From Xylophilus rhododendri (lineage in GTDB: Bacteria; Pseudomonadota; Gammaproteobacteria; Burkholderiales; Burkholderiaceae_C), in assembly GCF_009906855.1 (NCBI RefSeq), contig NZ_CP047650.1, forward strand, positions 5,146,001-5,210,000: a DNA stretch of 64,000 nucleotides. Direction: 5' to 3'. Below, piece after piece: positions 6,467-16,764 of this stretch; position 1 is the first letter of the stretch, and every line of letters starts with the position of its first letter. The notes beneath the pieces were generated by a model. It was not told where the DNA came from. It saw only the letters and a program-made list of their open reading frames with translations, and did no database searches. The position numbers were made by a program, and so were the translations under genes.

Positions 6467-8335
6467 GTGCAGCACCTCGACTTCCAGGCTTTCTTCGATC
6501 TCTCGCCCAATCCCTATCTGGCGATGGACCGGGACTTCGTCATCGTCGGCGCCAACCGCGCCTATCTCGATGTGACGCAACGCCGGCTCGACCAGTTGCT
6601 GGGCCTGACGATCTTCCAGGCCTTCCCCGCCATGGCGGACGGCAGCGGGGACGACAGCGCCCTGCAGCTGCGCCACTCGCTGGAGCGCGCGCTGCACGGC
6701 CGCTGCCGCGACACCCTGCCGCTGATCCGCTACGACGTGGCGCGCGACACGCTGCAGGGCCCGGTCTTCGAGGAACGTTTCTGGAGCGCCACCCACACAC
6801 CGCTGCTGGATGCCCAAGGCGAGGTGCACCTTCTGCTGCAACATACCGAGGACGTGACCGAGCTGAACCGGCTGCGCTCGCTGCAAACGCAGCCGTCCCC
6901 GGCGCAGGTCCAGGATGCGAGCTCGGTGCTGGCGGCGCACCACCTCATGGAGCGCGCGGAAGCGGTGGACGCGCGCAACCGCGCCCTGAGCGAGGAGGCG
7001 GCTGCGCTGCGCCAGTTGTTCGATCTGGCGCCGGGTTTTGTCTGCATTCTCAGCGAGCCGGGCCGTGCCTACGAAATGGCCAACGAGGCCTATTTCCGGC
7101 TGGTCGGCCGGCGCGACATCCTGGGCCGGCCCATGCAGGATGTGCTGCCCGCGCAGGAGGCCCAGGCCTTCGCGCAGGTGCTGCAAGGGGTCGGCACCAC
7201 CGGCGACCGTTTCATCGCGCAGGCGCAGCCGGTGATGCTGCCCAGGCGGCCGGGCCTGGAGCCCGAACAGCGTTTCATCGATGTGCTGTGCCAGCCCATG
7301 TTCGCGCTGGACGGCAGCGTGCGCGGCTTCTTCATCCAGGGCCATGACGTGACCGAGCACTGCCACGCCCAGCGCGAGCTGCGGCGCCACCATGAGCAGC
7401 TCGAAGCGCTGGTCGCCGAGCGCACCGAGGCCCTGCAGCGCAGCGAGCAGGCGCTGATGCAGTCGCAGAAGATGGAAGCACTGGGCCAGCTCACCGGCGG
7501 CGTGGCGCACGATTTCAACAATGTGCTGCAGGTCATCGCCAGCAATCTGCAGCTGCTCAAGCCCCTGGCGCGGGACGATGCGCGCGGCACGCGGCGCATC
7601 CAGTCCGCCCTGCTCAGTGTGGACCGCGGCGCGCGCCTGGCCTCGCACCTGCTGGCCTTCGCCCGCAAGCAGCCGCTGGCGCCGGTGGCGCTGAACGCCG
7701 GGCGGCTGGTGCGCGGCATGGACGACATGCTGCGCCGTGCGCTCGGTGCCTCGGTCGAACTGCGCACCGTGGTCGGCGGCGGCCTGTGGAATGTGCTGGC
7801 CGATCCCGGCTTCCTGGAGAACGCGCTTCTCAATCTGGCGATCAATGCCCGCGATGCCATGGACGGGCAGGGCGCCCTGACGATAGAGGCCGGTAACGCC
7901 AGCCTCGACGAGCTCTACGCAGGCCTGCACGACGAGGTGGCGCCCGGGCAGTACGTGATGATCGCCGTCTCCGACACTGGCTGCGGCATGACACCCGAGG
8001 TGCTGGGCCGCGCTTTCGACCCCTTCTTCACCACCAAGCCCGACGGCAGCGGCACCGGGCTGGGCTTGTCGATGGTCTATGGCTTCGTCAAGCAGAGCCA
8101 GGGCCACATCAAGATCTACAGCGAGCCCGGCCATGGCACGACGGTGCGCATGTACCTGCCGCGCAGCCTGCAGGCCGAGCACCAGCCGGCGCCGCAAATC
8201 ATGCGCCGGCTGGCGGCGGCAGCGAAACCATCCTGGTGGTGGAGGACGATGCCCAGGTGTGCGAGGCGGTGGTCGACATCCTCACCGGCCTGGGCTACCG
8301 CGTGCTCAAGGCCGGCGACGCCCAGAGCGCGCTGA
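6467..8335 (+). CDS. PAS sensor histidine kinase, hybrid kinase cut by a frameshift
   Basis: A cytoplasmic two-component sensor with no visible membrane segments. Two PAS-like domains (about residues 5-130 and 180-295) are followed by HisKA with phospho-acceptor His348 (GGVAHDFNNVLQVI) and a complete HATPase domain: N box near 457 (NALLNLAINARDAM), G1 near 504 (DTGCGM), FDPFFTTK, and GTGLGLS near 530. The kinase ends around residue 570. The remaining roughly 50 residues are nonsense, because the receiver domain continues in the frame one base back (8212-8664). The start is GTG 6467 with GGAG eight bases upstream. As sequenced, the product is a kinase with a junk tail. Confidence 0.85.
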   Translation: MQHLDFQAFFDLSPNPYLAMDRDFVIVGANRAYLDVTQRRLDQLLGLTIFQAFPAMADGSGDDSALQLRHSLERALHGRCRDTLPLIRYDVARDTLQGPVFEERFWSATHTPLLDAQGEVHLLLQHTEDVTELNRLRSLQTQPSPAQVQDASSVLAAHHLMERAEAVDARNRALSEEAAALRQLFDLAPGFVCILSEPGRAYEMANEAYFRLVGRRDILGRPMQDVLPAQEAQAFAQVLQGVGTTGDRFIAQAQPVMLPRRPGLEPEQRFIDVLCQPMFALDGSVRGFFIQGHDVTEHCHAQRELRRHHEQLEALVAERTEALQRSEQALMQSQKMEALGQLTGGVAHDFNNVLQVIASNLQLLKPLARDDARGTRRIQSALLSVDRGARLASHLLAFARKQPLAPVALNAGRLVRGMDDMLRRALGASVELRTVVGGGLWNVLADPGFLENALLNLAINARDAMDGQGALTIEAGNASLDELYAGLHDEVAPGQYVMIAVSDTGCGMTPEVLGRAFDPFFTTKPDGSGTGLGLSMVYGFVKQSQGHIKIYSEPGHGTTVRMYLPRSLQAEHQPAPQIMRRLAAAAKPSWWWRTMPRCARRWSTSSPAWATACSRPATPRAR

Positions 8336-8664
8336 CCCTGCTGGAAACCGGCGTGGAAGTCGACCTGCTGTTCACCGACGTGGTCATGCCCGGCCCGCTG
8401 CGCAGCCCCGAGCTGGCGCGCCGCGCCCGGCTGCTGCTGCCCGACATCGAGGTGCTGTTCACCTCCGGCTATACCGAGAACGCCATCGTGCACGGCGGCC
8501 GGCTCGATGCCGGCGTGGCGCTGATCAGCAAGCCCTACCGGCAGGAGGAGCTCGCCGGCAAGATCCGCCACATGATCAACAACCGCGACCAGGTGCTGCA
8601 GCTGCGCGCCGAACTGCAGAAGACCGCGCAGCTCTCGCGGGGACTGCCGGCGGGCGGAGAATGA
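8236..8664 (+). CDS. Receiver domain separated from its kinase by frameshift
   Basis: A response-regulator receiver domain in the -1 frame relative to the kinase. Homology begins before the nominal GTG start: from 8212 this frame reads GGGSETILVVEDDAQ, the usual linker and first beta strand of hybrid kinases. The acidic pair (VEDD), the phospho-acceptor Asp (FTDVVMPG, residue 48 from GTG 8236) and the conserved Lys (ISKPYRQEEL) are intact. Both frames are open between about 8165 and 8212, so one missing base there would explain the split. Starting at GTG 8236 would truncate the first strand, so an independent receiver is possible but less likely. Confidence 0.7.
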   Translation: MVEDDAQVCEAVVDILTGLGYRVLKAGDAQSALTLLETGVEVDLLFTDVVMPGPLRSPELARRARLLLPDIEVLFTSGYTENAIVHGGRLDAGVALISKPYRQEELAGKIRHMINNRDQVLQLRAELQKTAQLSRGLPAGGE

Positions 8665-8804
8665 CCCCTCTTCGATCGGTGGCACAATGCCGCCCGTACC
8701 AAGGCCCCTTCCAGCCACAGTCGCATCCGCCAATCGGTTCAGCCGTGTCGCGGAAGGTTTCAAACCAGCTCAGGTTTTCTCCAGGAAAACGAAAGTAGCG
8801 CCCC
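8665..8804 (+). promoter_or_regulatory. Leader region of the suc operon
   Basis: A 140-bp gap between the receiver domain and sucA that must contain the start of the suc transcript. A CACAAT at 8683-8688 could be a -10, but no good -35 accompanies it. The purine-rich segment just before the sucA ATG (AGGAAAACGAAAG) may serve as the ribosome-binding site. No coding potential or hairpin was recognised. Confidence 0.35.
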
Positions 8805-11672
8805 ATGAGTGAGACATCTGTCTTCGCCGCCTACCAAGGCAATACCTATCTCTTCGGCGGCAACGCGCCGTATGTCGAGGAGATGTATGAAAACTACCTG
8901 GCCAATCCCGGCAGCGTGCCCGACAACTGGCGCACCTACTTCGACGCACTGCAGAACGTGCCGTCGGCCGACGGTTCCGACTCGCGCGACGTGCCCCACC
9001 TGCCGGTGGTCAACGCCTTCGCCGAGCGCGCCAAGCAGGGCGGCACCCGCGTCGTCGTGGCCAGCGGGGCGGACTCCGAACTCGGCCGCAAGCGCACGGC
9101 CGTCCAGCAGCTGATCGCGGCCTACCGCAACGTCGGCGTGCGCTGGGCCGACCTCGATCCGCTCAAGCGCACCGAGCGTCCCGCCATCCCCGAGCTGGAA
9201 CCCTCCTTCTATGGCTTCACCGACGCCGACCAGGAAACGGTCTTCAACACCAGCAACACCTTCTTCGGCAAGGACACCATGTCCCTGCGGGACCTGCTGA
9301 ACGCACTGCGCGAGACGTATTGCGGCACGCTGGGCTCGGAGTACATGCACACCACCGACCAGAACCAGAAGCGCTGGTGGCAGACCAAGCTGGAGACGGC
9401 CCGCGCCAAGCCCAGCTACAACGGCGAGCAGAAGAAGCACATCCTCGGCCGCCTGACCGCCGCCGAAGGCCTGGAGCGTTTCCTGCACACCAAGTACGTC
9501 GGCCAGAAGCGTTTCTCGCTCGAAGGCGGCGAAAGCTTCATCGCCTCGATGGACGCGCTGATCCAGGATGCCGGCGCCAAGGGCGTGCAGGAAATCGTCA
9601 TCGGCATGGCCCACCGCGGCCGCCTGAACGTGCTGGTGAACTCGCTGGGCAAGCTGCCCGCCGACCTGTTCGCCGAGTTCGACCACACCGCCCCCGAAGA
9701 CCTGCCTTCCGGCGACGTGAAGTACCACCAGGGCTTCAGCTCCGACGTGACCACGGCCGGCGGCCCGGTCCACCTCTCGCTGGCCTTCAACCCCTCGCAC
9801 CTGGAAATCGTCAACCCGGTGGTCGAAGGTTCGGTGCGCGCACGCATGGACCGCCGCGGCGATCCGGACGGCAAGCAGGTCCTGCCGGTGCTGGTGCACG
9901 GCGACGCCGCCTTCGCAGGCCAGGGCGTCATCATGGAAACCCTGGCGCTGGCCGAGACCCGTGGCTACCACACCGGCGGCACGGTCCACATCGTCATCAA
10001 CAACCAGATCGGCTTCACCACCAGCGATCCGCGCGACAGCCGCTCCACGCTGTACTGCACCGACATCGTCAAGATGATCGAGGCGCCGGTGCTGCACGTG
10101 AACGGCGACGATCCGGAAGCCGTGGTCATGGCCACCCAGCTGGCCCTGGAATTCCGCATGGAGTTCAAGAAGGACGTGGTCGTCGACATCATCTGCTTCC
10201 GCAAACTGGGCCACAACGAGCAGGACACCCCCTCGCTCACCCAGCCGCTGATGTACAAGAAGATCGCCGCCCACCCCGGCACCCGCCGCCTCTACGCCGA
10301 CAAGCTGTCCGCGCAGGGCCTGGGCGAGACGCTGGGCGACGACATGGTCAAGGCCTACCGCGCCGCCATGGACGAAGGCAAGCACACGGTCGATCCGGTG
10401 CTGACCAACTTCAAGGGCAAGTACGCCGTCGACTGGAGCCCCTACCTGGGCAAGAAGTGGACCGATGCCGGTGATACCTCCATCCCGCACAGCGAGTGGA
10501 AGCGCCTGGCCGAGAAGGTCACCACCATCCCCGAAGGCGTGTCGCCACACCAGCTGGTCAAGAAGGTGTACGACGACCGCGCCGCCATGGGCCGCGGTGA
10601 AGTCAACGTGGACTGGGGCATGGGCGAAACCATGGCCTACGCCTCGCTCGTGGCCAGCGGCTACCCGGTGCGCCTGTCGGGCGAGGACTGCGGCCGCGGC
10701 ACCTTCACCCACCGCCATGCCGTCGTGCACGACCAGAAGCGCGAGCGCTTCGACGAAGGCATCTACGTGCCGCTGAACCACGTGGCCGACAACCAGGCTC
10801 CGTTCACCGTCATCGACTCCATCCTGTCGGAAGAAGCCGTGCTCGGCTTCGAATACGGCTATGCCTCCAACGATCCCAACACCCTGGTGATCTGGGAAGC
10901 GCAGTTCGGCGACTTCGCCAACGGCGCGCAGGTGGTGATCGACCAGTTCATCGCCTCCGGCGAAGTGAAGTGGGGCCGCGTCAACGGCCTGACGCTGATG
11001 CTGCCGCACGGCTACGAAGGCCAGGGCCCGGAGCACAGCTCCGCTCGCCTGGAGCGCTTCATGCAGCTGTCGGCCGACACCAACATGCAGGTGGTACAAC
11101 CCACCACGGCCAGCCAGATCTTCCACCTGCTGCGCCGCCAGCAGGTGCGCAATCTGCGCAAGCCCCTGATCATCATGACGCCCAAGTCGCTGCTGCGGAA
11201 CAAGGACGCCACCTCCCCGGTGTCCGAGTTCACCGGTGGCGGTTTCCGCACCGTCATCGCCGAAAGCAAGGAACTCAAGGCCGACAAGGTCAAGCGCGTC
11301 GTGGTCTGCTCCGGCAAGGTCTACTACGACCTGGCCAAGCACCGCGAACAGAAGGGCGCCGACGACACCGCCATCCTGCGTGTCGAGCAGCTCTATCCCT
11401 TCCCGCACAAAGCCTTCGCGGCCGAGCTGAAGAAGTATCCGAACGCCACCGACATCGTGTGGTGCCAGGACGAGCCGCAGAACCAGGGCGCCTGGTTCTT
11501 CGTGCAGCACTACATCCACGAGAACATGCAGGACGGCCAGAAGCTGGGTTACTCCGGCCGCGCCGCCTCGGCTTCTCCGGCCGTGGGCTACTCGCATCTG
11601 CACCAGGAGCAGCAGAAGGCCCTGGTCGAAGGCGCCTTCAGCAAGCTCAAGGGCTTCGTGCTGACCAAGTGA
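8805..11672 (+). CDS. sucA: 2-oxoglutarate dehydrogenase E1 component
   Basis: The thiamine-diphosphate-dependent decarboxylase of the 2-oxoglutarate dehydrogenase complex in the TCA cycle. It is 955 residues (family about 930-960). Visible features are the short N-terminal helix that docks to E2 (YEEMYENYLANPGSVPDNWR in outline), the cofactor region (IGMAHRGRLNVL, GDAAFAGQGVIMETL, VINNQIGFTTSDPRDSRS), the catalytic-core motif FRKLGHNEQD, and the C-terminal transketolase-like half (SGEDCGRGTFTHRHAV, LPHGYEGQGPEHSSARLER). sucB follows after 69 bp. Confidence 0.98.
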   Translation: MSETSVFAAYQGNTYLFGGNAPYVEEMYENYLANPGSVPDNWRTYFDALQNVPSADGSDSRDVPHLPVVNAFAERAKQGGTRVVVASGADSELGRKRTAVQQLIAAYRNVGVRWADLDPLKRTERPAIPELEPSFYGFTDADQETVFNTSNTFFGKDTMSLRDLLNALRETYCGTLGSEYMHTTDQNQKRWWQTKLETARAKPSYNGEQKKHILGRLTAAEGLERFLHTKYVGQKRFSLEGGESFIASMDALIQDAGAKGVQEIVIGMAHRGRLNVLVNSLGKLPADLFAEFDHTAPEDLPSGDVKYHQGFSSDVTTAGGPVHLSLAFNPSHLEIVNPVVEGSVRARMDRRGDPDGKQVLPVLVHGDAAFAGQGVIMETLALAETRGYHTGGTVHIVINNQIGFTTSDPRDSRSTLYCTDIVKMIEAPVLHVNGDDPEAVVMATQLALEFRMEFKKDVVVDIICFRKLGHNEQDTPSLTQPLMYKKIAAHPGTRRLYADKLSAQGLGETLGDDMVKAYRAAMDEGKHTVDPVLTNFKGKYAVDWSPYLGKKWTDAGDTSIPHSEWKRLAEKVTTIPEGVSPHQLVKKVYDDRAAMGRGEVNVDWGMGETMAYASLVASGYPVRLSGEDCGRGTFTHRHAVVHDQKRERFDEGIYVPLNHVADNQAPFTVIDSILSEEAVLGFEYGYASNDPNTLVIWEAQFGDFANGAQVVIDQFIASGEVKWGRVNGLTLMLPHGYEGQGPEHSSARLERFMQLSADTNMQVVQPTTASQIFHLLRRQQVRNLRKPLIIMTPKSLLRNKDATSPVSEFTGGGFRTVIAESKELKADKVKRVVVCSGKVYYDLAKHREQKGADDTAILRVEQLYPFPHKAFAAELKKYPNATDIVWCQDEPQNQGAWFFVQHYIHENMQDGQKLGYSGRAASASPAVGYSHLHQEQQKALVEGAFSKLKGFVLTK

Positions 11673-11741
11673 TGAGATCCCGCGGGACGTGCGCACAGGC
11701 GCCGTCCCGCTTTCGCAAGACAAATCGAAAGAAGAATTCCC

Positions 11742-12998
11742 ATGGCAATCGTTGAAGTCAAAGTCCCGCAGCTGTCCGAATCCGTGGCCGAGGCCACCAT
11801 GCTGAACTGGAAGAAGAAGGTCGGTGAAGCCGTCACCGCCGACGAAATCCTGATCGAGATCGAAACCGACAAGGTCGTGCTGGAAGTGCCCGCGCCTTCG
11901 TCGGGCGTGCTGACCGACCTGGTGGTGGGCGACGGCGGTACCGTCGTGTCCGACCAGGTCATCGCCAAGATCGACACCTCGGCCACCGCCAGCGCAGCGC
12001 CTGCCGCCGCGGCTCCTGCGCCGGCCGCCGCCGCGCCTGCGCCCGCTGCCGCCGCACCGGCCGCCACCGGTGGCGCCAAGTCCGACGTCGCCATGCCCGC
12101 CGCCGCCAAGCTGCTGGCCGACAACAACCTGTCCACCTCCGACGTCTCCGGCTCCGGCAAGGACGGCCGCGTGACCAAGGGCGACGTGCTGTCGGCCGTG
12201 GCCTCCGGCACCAAGCCCGCTGCCGCTCCGGCTCCCGCCGCCGCACCGAAGCCGGCCCTGGCGCAAGTCGCCGCACCGGTCTCCGCCGACCTGGGCGAGC
12301 GCCCGGAACAGCGCGTGCCGATGAGCCGCCTGCGCGCCCGCATCGCGGAGCGCCTGCTGCAATCGCAGTCCACCAACGCCATCCTGACCACGTTCAACGA
12401 AGTCAACATGGCCCCGGTGATGGACCTGCGCAAGCGCTTCCAGGACAACTTCACCAAGGAACACGGCGTGAAGCTGGGCTTCATGTCCTTCTTCGTGAAA
12501 GCCGCAGTGCACGCCCTGAAGAAGTTCCCGGTGCTCAACGCCTCGGTGGACGGCAACGACATCATCTACCACGGCTACTTCGACATCGGCATCGCCGTCG
12601 GCTCGCCGCGCGGCCTGGTGGTCCCGATCCTGCGCAATGCCGACCAGCTGAGCTTCGCCGACATCGAGAAGAAGATCGCCGAATTCGGCAAGAAGGCACA
12701 GGAAGGCAAGCTGGGCATCGACGACATGACCGGCGGCACCTTCTCCATCTCCAACGGCGGCACCTTCGGCTCGATGATGTCCACCCCCATCATCAACCCG
12801 CCGCAGTCCGCCATCCTGGGCGTGCACGCCACCAAGGACCGCGCCGTGGTCGAGAACGGCCAGGTCGTGGTCCGTCCGATGAACTACCTGGCCATGTCCT
12901 ATGACCACCGCATCATCGACGGCCGCGAAGCCGTGCTGGGCCTGGTGGCGATGAAGGACGCGCTGGAAGATCCGTCGCGCCTCCTCTTCGACATCTGA
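11742..12998 (+). CDS. sucB: 2-oxoglutarate dehydrogenase E2, dihydrolipoyl succinyltransferase
   Basis: Carries the succinyl group on lipoate and transfers it to CoA. Domain order is one lipoyl domain (residues 1-78) with the lipoylated lysine at 44 ([11 protein letters not shown]), an Ala/Pro linker to about 110, a peripheral subunit-binding domain (about 118-155, [15 protein letters not shown]), a second Ala/Pro linker, and the trimeric catalytic domain from about 185 with active-site His389 ([13 protein letters not shown]). It is 418 residues, as expected. The small gene pair at 13018-13469 separates it from lpdA, its E3 partner. Confidence 0.98.
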   Translation: MAIVEVKVPQLSESVAEATMLNWKKKVGEAVTADEILIEIETDKVVLEVPAPSSGVLTDLVVGDGGTVVSDQVIAKIDTSATASAAPAAAAPAPAAAAPAPAAAAPAATGGAKSDVAMPAAAKLLADNNLSTSDVSGSGKDGRVTKGDVLSAVASGTKPAAAPAPAAAPKPALAQVAAPVSADLGERPEQRVPMSRLRARIAERLLQSQSTNAILTTFNEVNMAPVMDLRKRFQDNFTKEHGVKLGFMSFFVKAAVHALKKFPVLNASVDGNDIIYHGYFDIGIAVGSPRGLVVPILRNADQLSFADIEKKIAEFGKKAQEGKLGIDDMTGGTFSISNGGTFGSMMSTPIINPPQSAILGVHATKDRAVVENGQVVVRPMNYLAMSYDHRIIDGREAVLGLVAMKDALEDPSRLLFDI

Positions 12999-13017
12999 TC
13001 CGTCCGCTGCGTGCCGC

Positions 13018-13254
13018 GTGAAGTGCTCGCAGTACTTTCTTTCGACACGCCAGCGCCCTGACCGCCAGGCCATTGCGCTGGAGTGGATCGAAGAAGTCGT
13101 GGATCATCCGGAGCATCGACTGCACCAGTCCGATGGCCGCCTGCGGCTGTGGGCCCGTGTACCGCAGGCCGAAGGCCGCTGGTTGCGGGTGGTGCTGCTG
13201 GAGGATGGTGAAACCGTCCACAACGCCTTTTTCGATCGGAGCTTCCGCCCATGA
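13018..13254 (+). CDS. Small protein paired with DUF2283; DUF4258-like toxin candidate
   Basis: A 78-residue protein, GTG start, 19 bp after sucB with no clear ribosome-binding site, so it probably relies on sucB translation. The layout of short helices followed by strands (WIEEVVDHPEHRLHQSDGR, LRVVLLEDGETVHNAFFDR) resembles the small DUF4258/RelE-like proteins often encoded just before a DUF2283 protein. The stop overlaps the next start as ATGA. The family resemblance is from memory and not confirmed. Toxin activity is inference from size, fold guess and pairing. Confidence 0.6.
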   Translation: MKCSQYFLSTRQRPDRQAIALEWIEEVVDHPEHRLHQSDGRLRLWARVPQAEGRWLRVVLLEDGETVHNAFFDRSFRP

Positions 13255-13469
13255 AAGTGAAGTATTTCGAGGATACCGACACGCTCTACATCGAGTTCCG
13301 GTCGGGCGGCATCGTCGAATCGCGCGATCTCGACGAAAACACGCTGCTGGAACTCGACGATCAGGGGCGCGTCTGCGCCATGACCATGGAGCACGCCCGC
13401 GAGCGTGCCGACATACCCACTTTTTCTTTTGAACAGGTCGCGGCGGCCCGTCCGTCCGCGGCCCTCTGA
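13251..13469 (+). CDS. DUF2283 family small protein, antitoxin candidate
   Basis: A 72-residue protein with the DUF2283 signature from its N-terminus: [14 protein letters not shown], then [19 protein letters not shown], then [12 protein letters not shown]. Members are small, acidic in the middle, and commonly sit next to a short helix-strand protein in a two-gene unit thought to be toxin-antitoxin-like. ATG 13251 overlaps the preceding stop. lpdA starts 11 bp downstream. The family call is good; the function is not established. Confidence 0.75.
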   Translation: MKVKYFEDTDTLYIEFRSGGIVESRDLDENTLLELDDQGRVCAMTMEHARERADIPTFSFEQVAAARPSAAL

Positions 13470-13480
13470 GGCAGCAAACC

Positions 13481-14908
<1,428 letters not shown>

Positions 14909-14910
14909 GC

Positions 14911-16014
14911 GTGAAAGTCCGCGAGGCCTACGAGGCCGAACTCCGGCAGCGGGGCTTCGTGGCCGATCCCGCGCAGCTGCGCGCGGTCGACGCGCTGCAG
15001 CGCTGCGCCGACGAATGGACGGCATTCGAGCAGAAGCGTGGCGGCGGCGCGCTACGGCGCCTCTTCGGCGGCAAGCCGGAGATTCCGCGCGGCGTCTACA
15101 TGTACGGCGGGGTGGGGCGCGGCAAGAGCTTCCTGATGGACTGCTTCTTCAACGCCGTGACTATCGAACGCAAGGTGCGGCTGCACTTCCACGAGTTCAT
15201 GCGGGAAGTGCACCGCGAGCTGGCCGGGCTGCAGGGCACGGTCAATCCGCTGGACGAACTCGGCCGCCGCATGGCCGAGCGCTACCAGCTGATCTGCTTC
15301 GACGAATTCCATGTGGCCGACATCACCGACGCGATGATCCTGCACCGGCTGCTGGTGGCCCTGTTCGACAACAACGTGGGTTTCGTCACCACCTCCAACT
15401 TCAAGCCCGACGGCCTCTATCCGGACGGCCTGCACCGCGACCGCATCCTGCCGGCCATCGCGTTGCTCAACGAGCGCATGGAAGTGGTCAACGTGGACAA
15501 CGGCACCGACTACCGGCGCCGCACGCTGGAGAAGCTTAAGCTCTATCACACGCCGCTGGGCGCCGAGGCCGACGCGGCGATGACCGAGGCTTTCGACCAC
15601 CTGGCCGAGACACGCGACGAAGACCCGGTGATGACCATCGAGGCGCGCAGGATCGAGGCCAGGCGCAAGGCCGGCGGCGTGGTGTGGTTCGACTTCCGCA
15701 CCCTGTGCGGCGGGCCGCGCTCGCAGAACGACTACCTGGAAATCGCCACGCAGTTCCACACGGTGCTGCTGTCCGATGTGCCGCACATGCCGGTCAACAT
15801 GGCGTCCGAGGCGCGGCGCTTCACCTGGCTGATCGACGTGCTGTACGACCGGCGCGTCAAGCTCATCATGTCGGCCGCCGTGCCGCCGGAAGCGCTCTAC
15901 ACCGAAGGGCCGCTGGCCCATGAGTTTCCCCGGACCGTCTCGCGCCTGAACGAAATGCAGTCGGCCGAGTTCCTGGCGTTGGAGCGCCGGGTGGTCGATA
16001 CTGCCATCACATGA
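14911..16014 (+). CDS. zapE: Cell division protein ZapE (AFG1-like ATPase)
   Basis: An AAA-related P-loop ATPase that in E. coli associates with the Z ring under stress; relatives are called AFG1/YhcM. It is 367 residues from GTG 14911, two bases after lpdA. Walker A is GGVGRGKS at 66-73, and Walker B is ICFDEFHVADI, followed by LLVALFDNNVGFVTTSN and the ZapE C-terminal stretch (WLIDVLYDRRVKLIMSA). The start gives the conserved N-terminus YEAELRQRGFVADPAQ. The stop overlaps the lipoprotein gene by ATGA. Confidence 0.94.
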   Translation: MKVREAYEAELRQRGFVADPAQLRAVDALQRCADEWTAFEQKRGGGALRRLFGGKPEIPRGVYMYGGVGRGKSFLMDCFFNAVTIERKVRLHFHEFMREVHRELAGLQGTVNPLDELGRRMAERYQLICFDEFHVADITDAMILHRLLVALFDNNVGFVTTSNFKPDGLYPDGLHRDRILPAIALLNERMEVVNVDNGTDYRRRTLEKLKLYHTPLGAEADAAMTEAFDHLAETRDEDPVMTIEARRIEARRKAGGVVWFDFRTLCGGPRSQNDYLEIATQFHTVLLSDVPHMPVNMASEARRFTWLIDVLYDRRVKLIMSAAVPPEALYTEGPLAHEFPRTVSRLNEMQSAEFLALERRVVDTAIT

Positions 16015-16742
16015 GACTTGCGCGTTTTTCCCCCGGCCTGGCCGCTGTGGCCCTGGCCGCGATGCTGGCCGCCTGCAGCCACACGCCGCTGCCCGAGATT
16101 CCCGAGGGCCTGCGGCCGCGCGCCGAGCCGATCGAGCCCGATGTGGCGGCCCGTCTCTTCGCCGAGGTGCAGGCCGAACGTGACAGGCTGACGGCCGCAC
16201 AGGCGACCGAGGAGGCGCAGTGCTACCAGCGCTTCGTCGTCAACGCCTGCTTGCTGGAGGTGCGCGACAGGTACCGGCCGCAGCTCAACGCCTTGAACCA
16301 CCGCGATACCGCGGTGCGCGCCGGCGAGCGCCAGCGCCACGAGCTCGAACGCCTGGCCCGGGTGGAAGAGCAGCGCCAGCAGAACGAACGCGACGAAGAG
16401 CGTGCCCGGCAGCGCGCCGCGACCGCCGTGCCGACCGAGCAGCGCCAAGCGGACCTAGATCGCCGCAACGCCGACCGCGCCGCCGCCGCGCCCGGCAATG
16501 CGGCGCGCGCGCAGGCCAATCGCAGCAGCGCCCAGCAGTCGCACGAAAAAGCGGTGGCCGACCAGGCGCAGCGCGCCGCGGCGGCGCCGGATGAACGCCG
16601 CCAATACGACGAACGGGTGAAGGCCGCGCAGGAGCGCCGTGAGGCGCAGGCCCGGCGCGAGCAGGAAAACAAGGACAAGGTTCCGGCCCAGCCGCTGCCG
16701 GAAACGCCGGCGCCGCCATCGCCGCCGGTACAGGTCCGCTGA
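16011..16742 (+). CDS. Coiled-coil lipoprotein of unknown function
   Basis: A 243-residue protein with a lipoprotein signal peptide: an Ala/Leu-rich core then a lipobox LAAC ending at Cys22. The mature part holds two further cysteines about 10 residues apart (CYQRFVVNACLLEV), then a long Arg/Gln/Glu/Ala-rich segment (about 100-215) likely to be helical coiled coil, and a Pro-rich tail. I recognise no named family. ATG 16011 overlaps the zapE stop, so it is probably co-translated. It is likely anchored in the envelope facing the periplasm. Confidence 0.8.
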   Translation: MRLARFSPGLAAVALAAMLAACSHTPLPEIPEGLRPRAEPIEPDVAARLFAEVQAERDRLTAAQATEEAQCYQRFVVNACLLEVRDRYRPQLNALNHRDTAVRAGERQRHELERLARVEEQRQQNERDEERARQRAATAVPTEQRQADLDRRNADRAAAAPGNAARAQANRSSAQQSHEKAVADQAQRAAAAPDERRQYDERVKAAQERREAQARREQENKDKVPAQPLPETPAPPSPPVQVR

Positions 16743-16764
16743 GCGGCCGGCCGCCCGGGCCGCT
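16742..16764. terminator. Inverted repeat between convergent genes
   Basis: AGCGGCC at 16742-16748 pairs with GGCCGCT at 16758-16764 across a 9-base loop. It begins on the lipoprotein stop and ends next to the phosphatase stop, so it may end both transcripts. There is no U-run on either strand, so it is not a canonical intrinsic terminator. Confidence 0.4.

Noticed and set aside
6442..7347. Extended frame starting at ATG 6442 before the kinase
   Set aside because: It is in another frame and runs into Arg/Gly/Ala-rich shadow sequence, while the kinase frame has all domain motifs.
8195..8230. Programmed -1 ribosomal frameshift joining kinase and receiver
   Set aside because: No X XXY YYZ heptamer in the zero frame and no downstream structure that I could identify; a lost base is simpler.
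8760..13073. A 1437-codon open frame on the minus strand over sucA and sucB
   Set aside because: It is antisense to two clear enzymes. GC-rich codon use leaves the opposite frame open; the product is His/Gly/Val-rich with no recognisable motifs.
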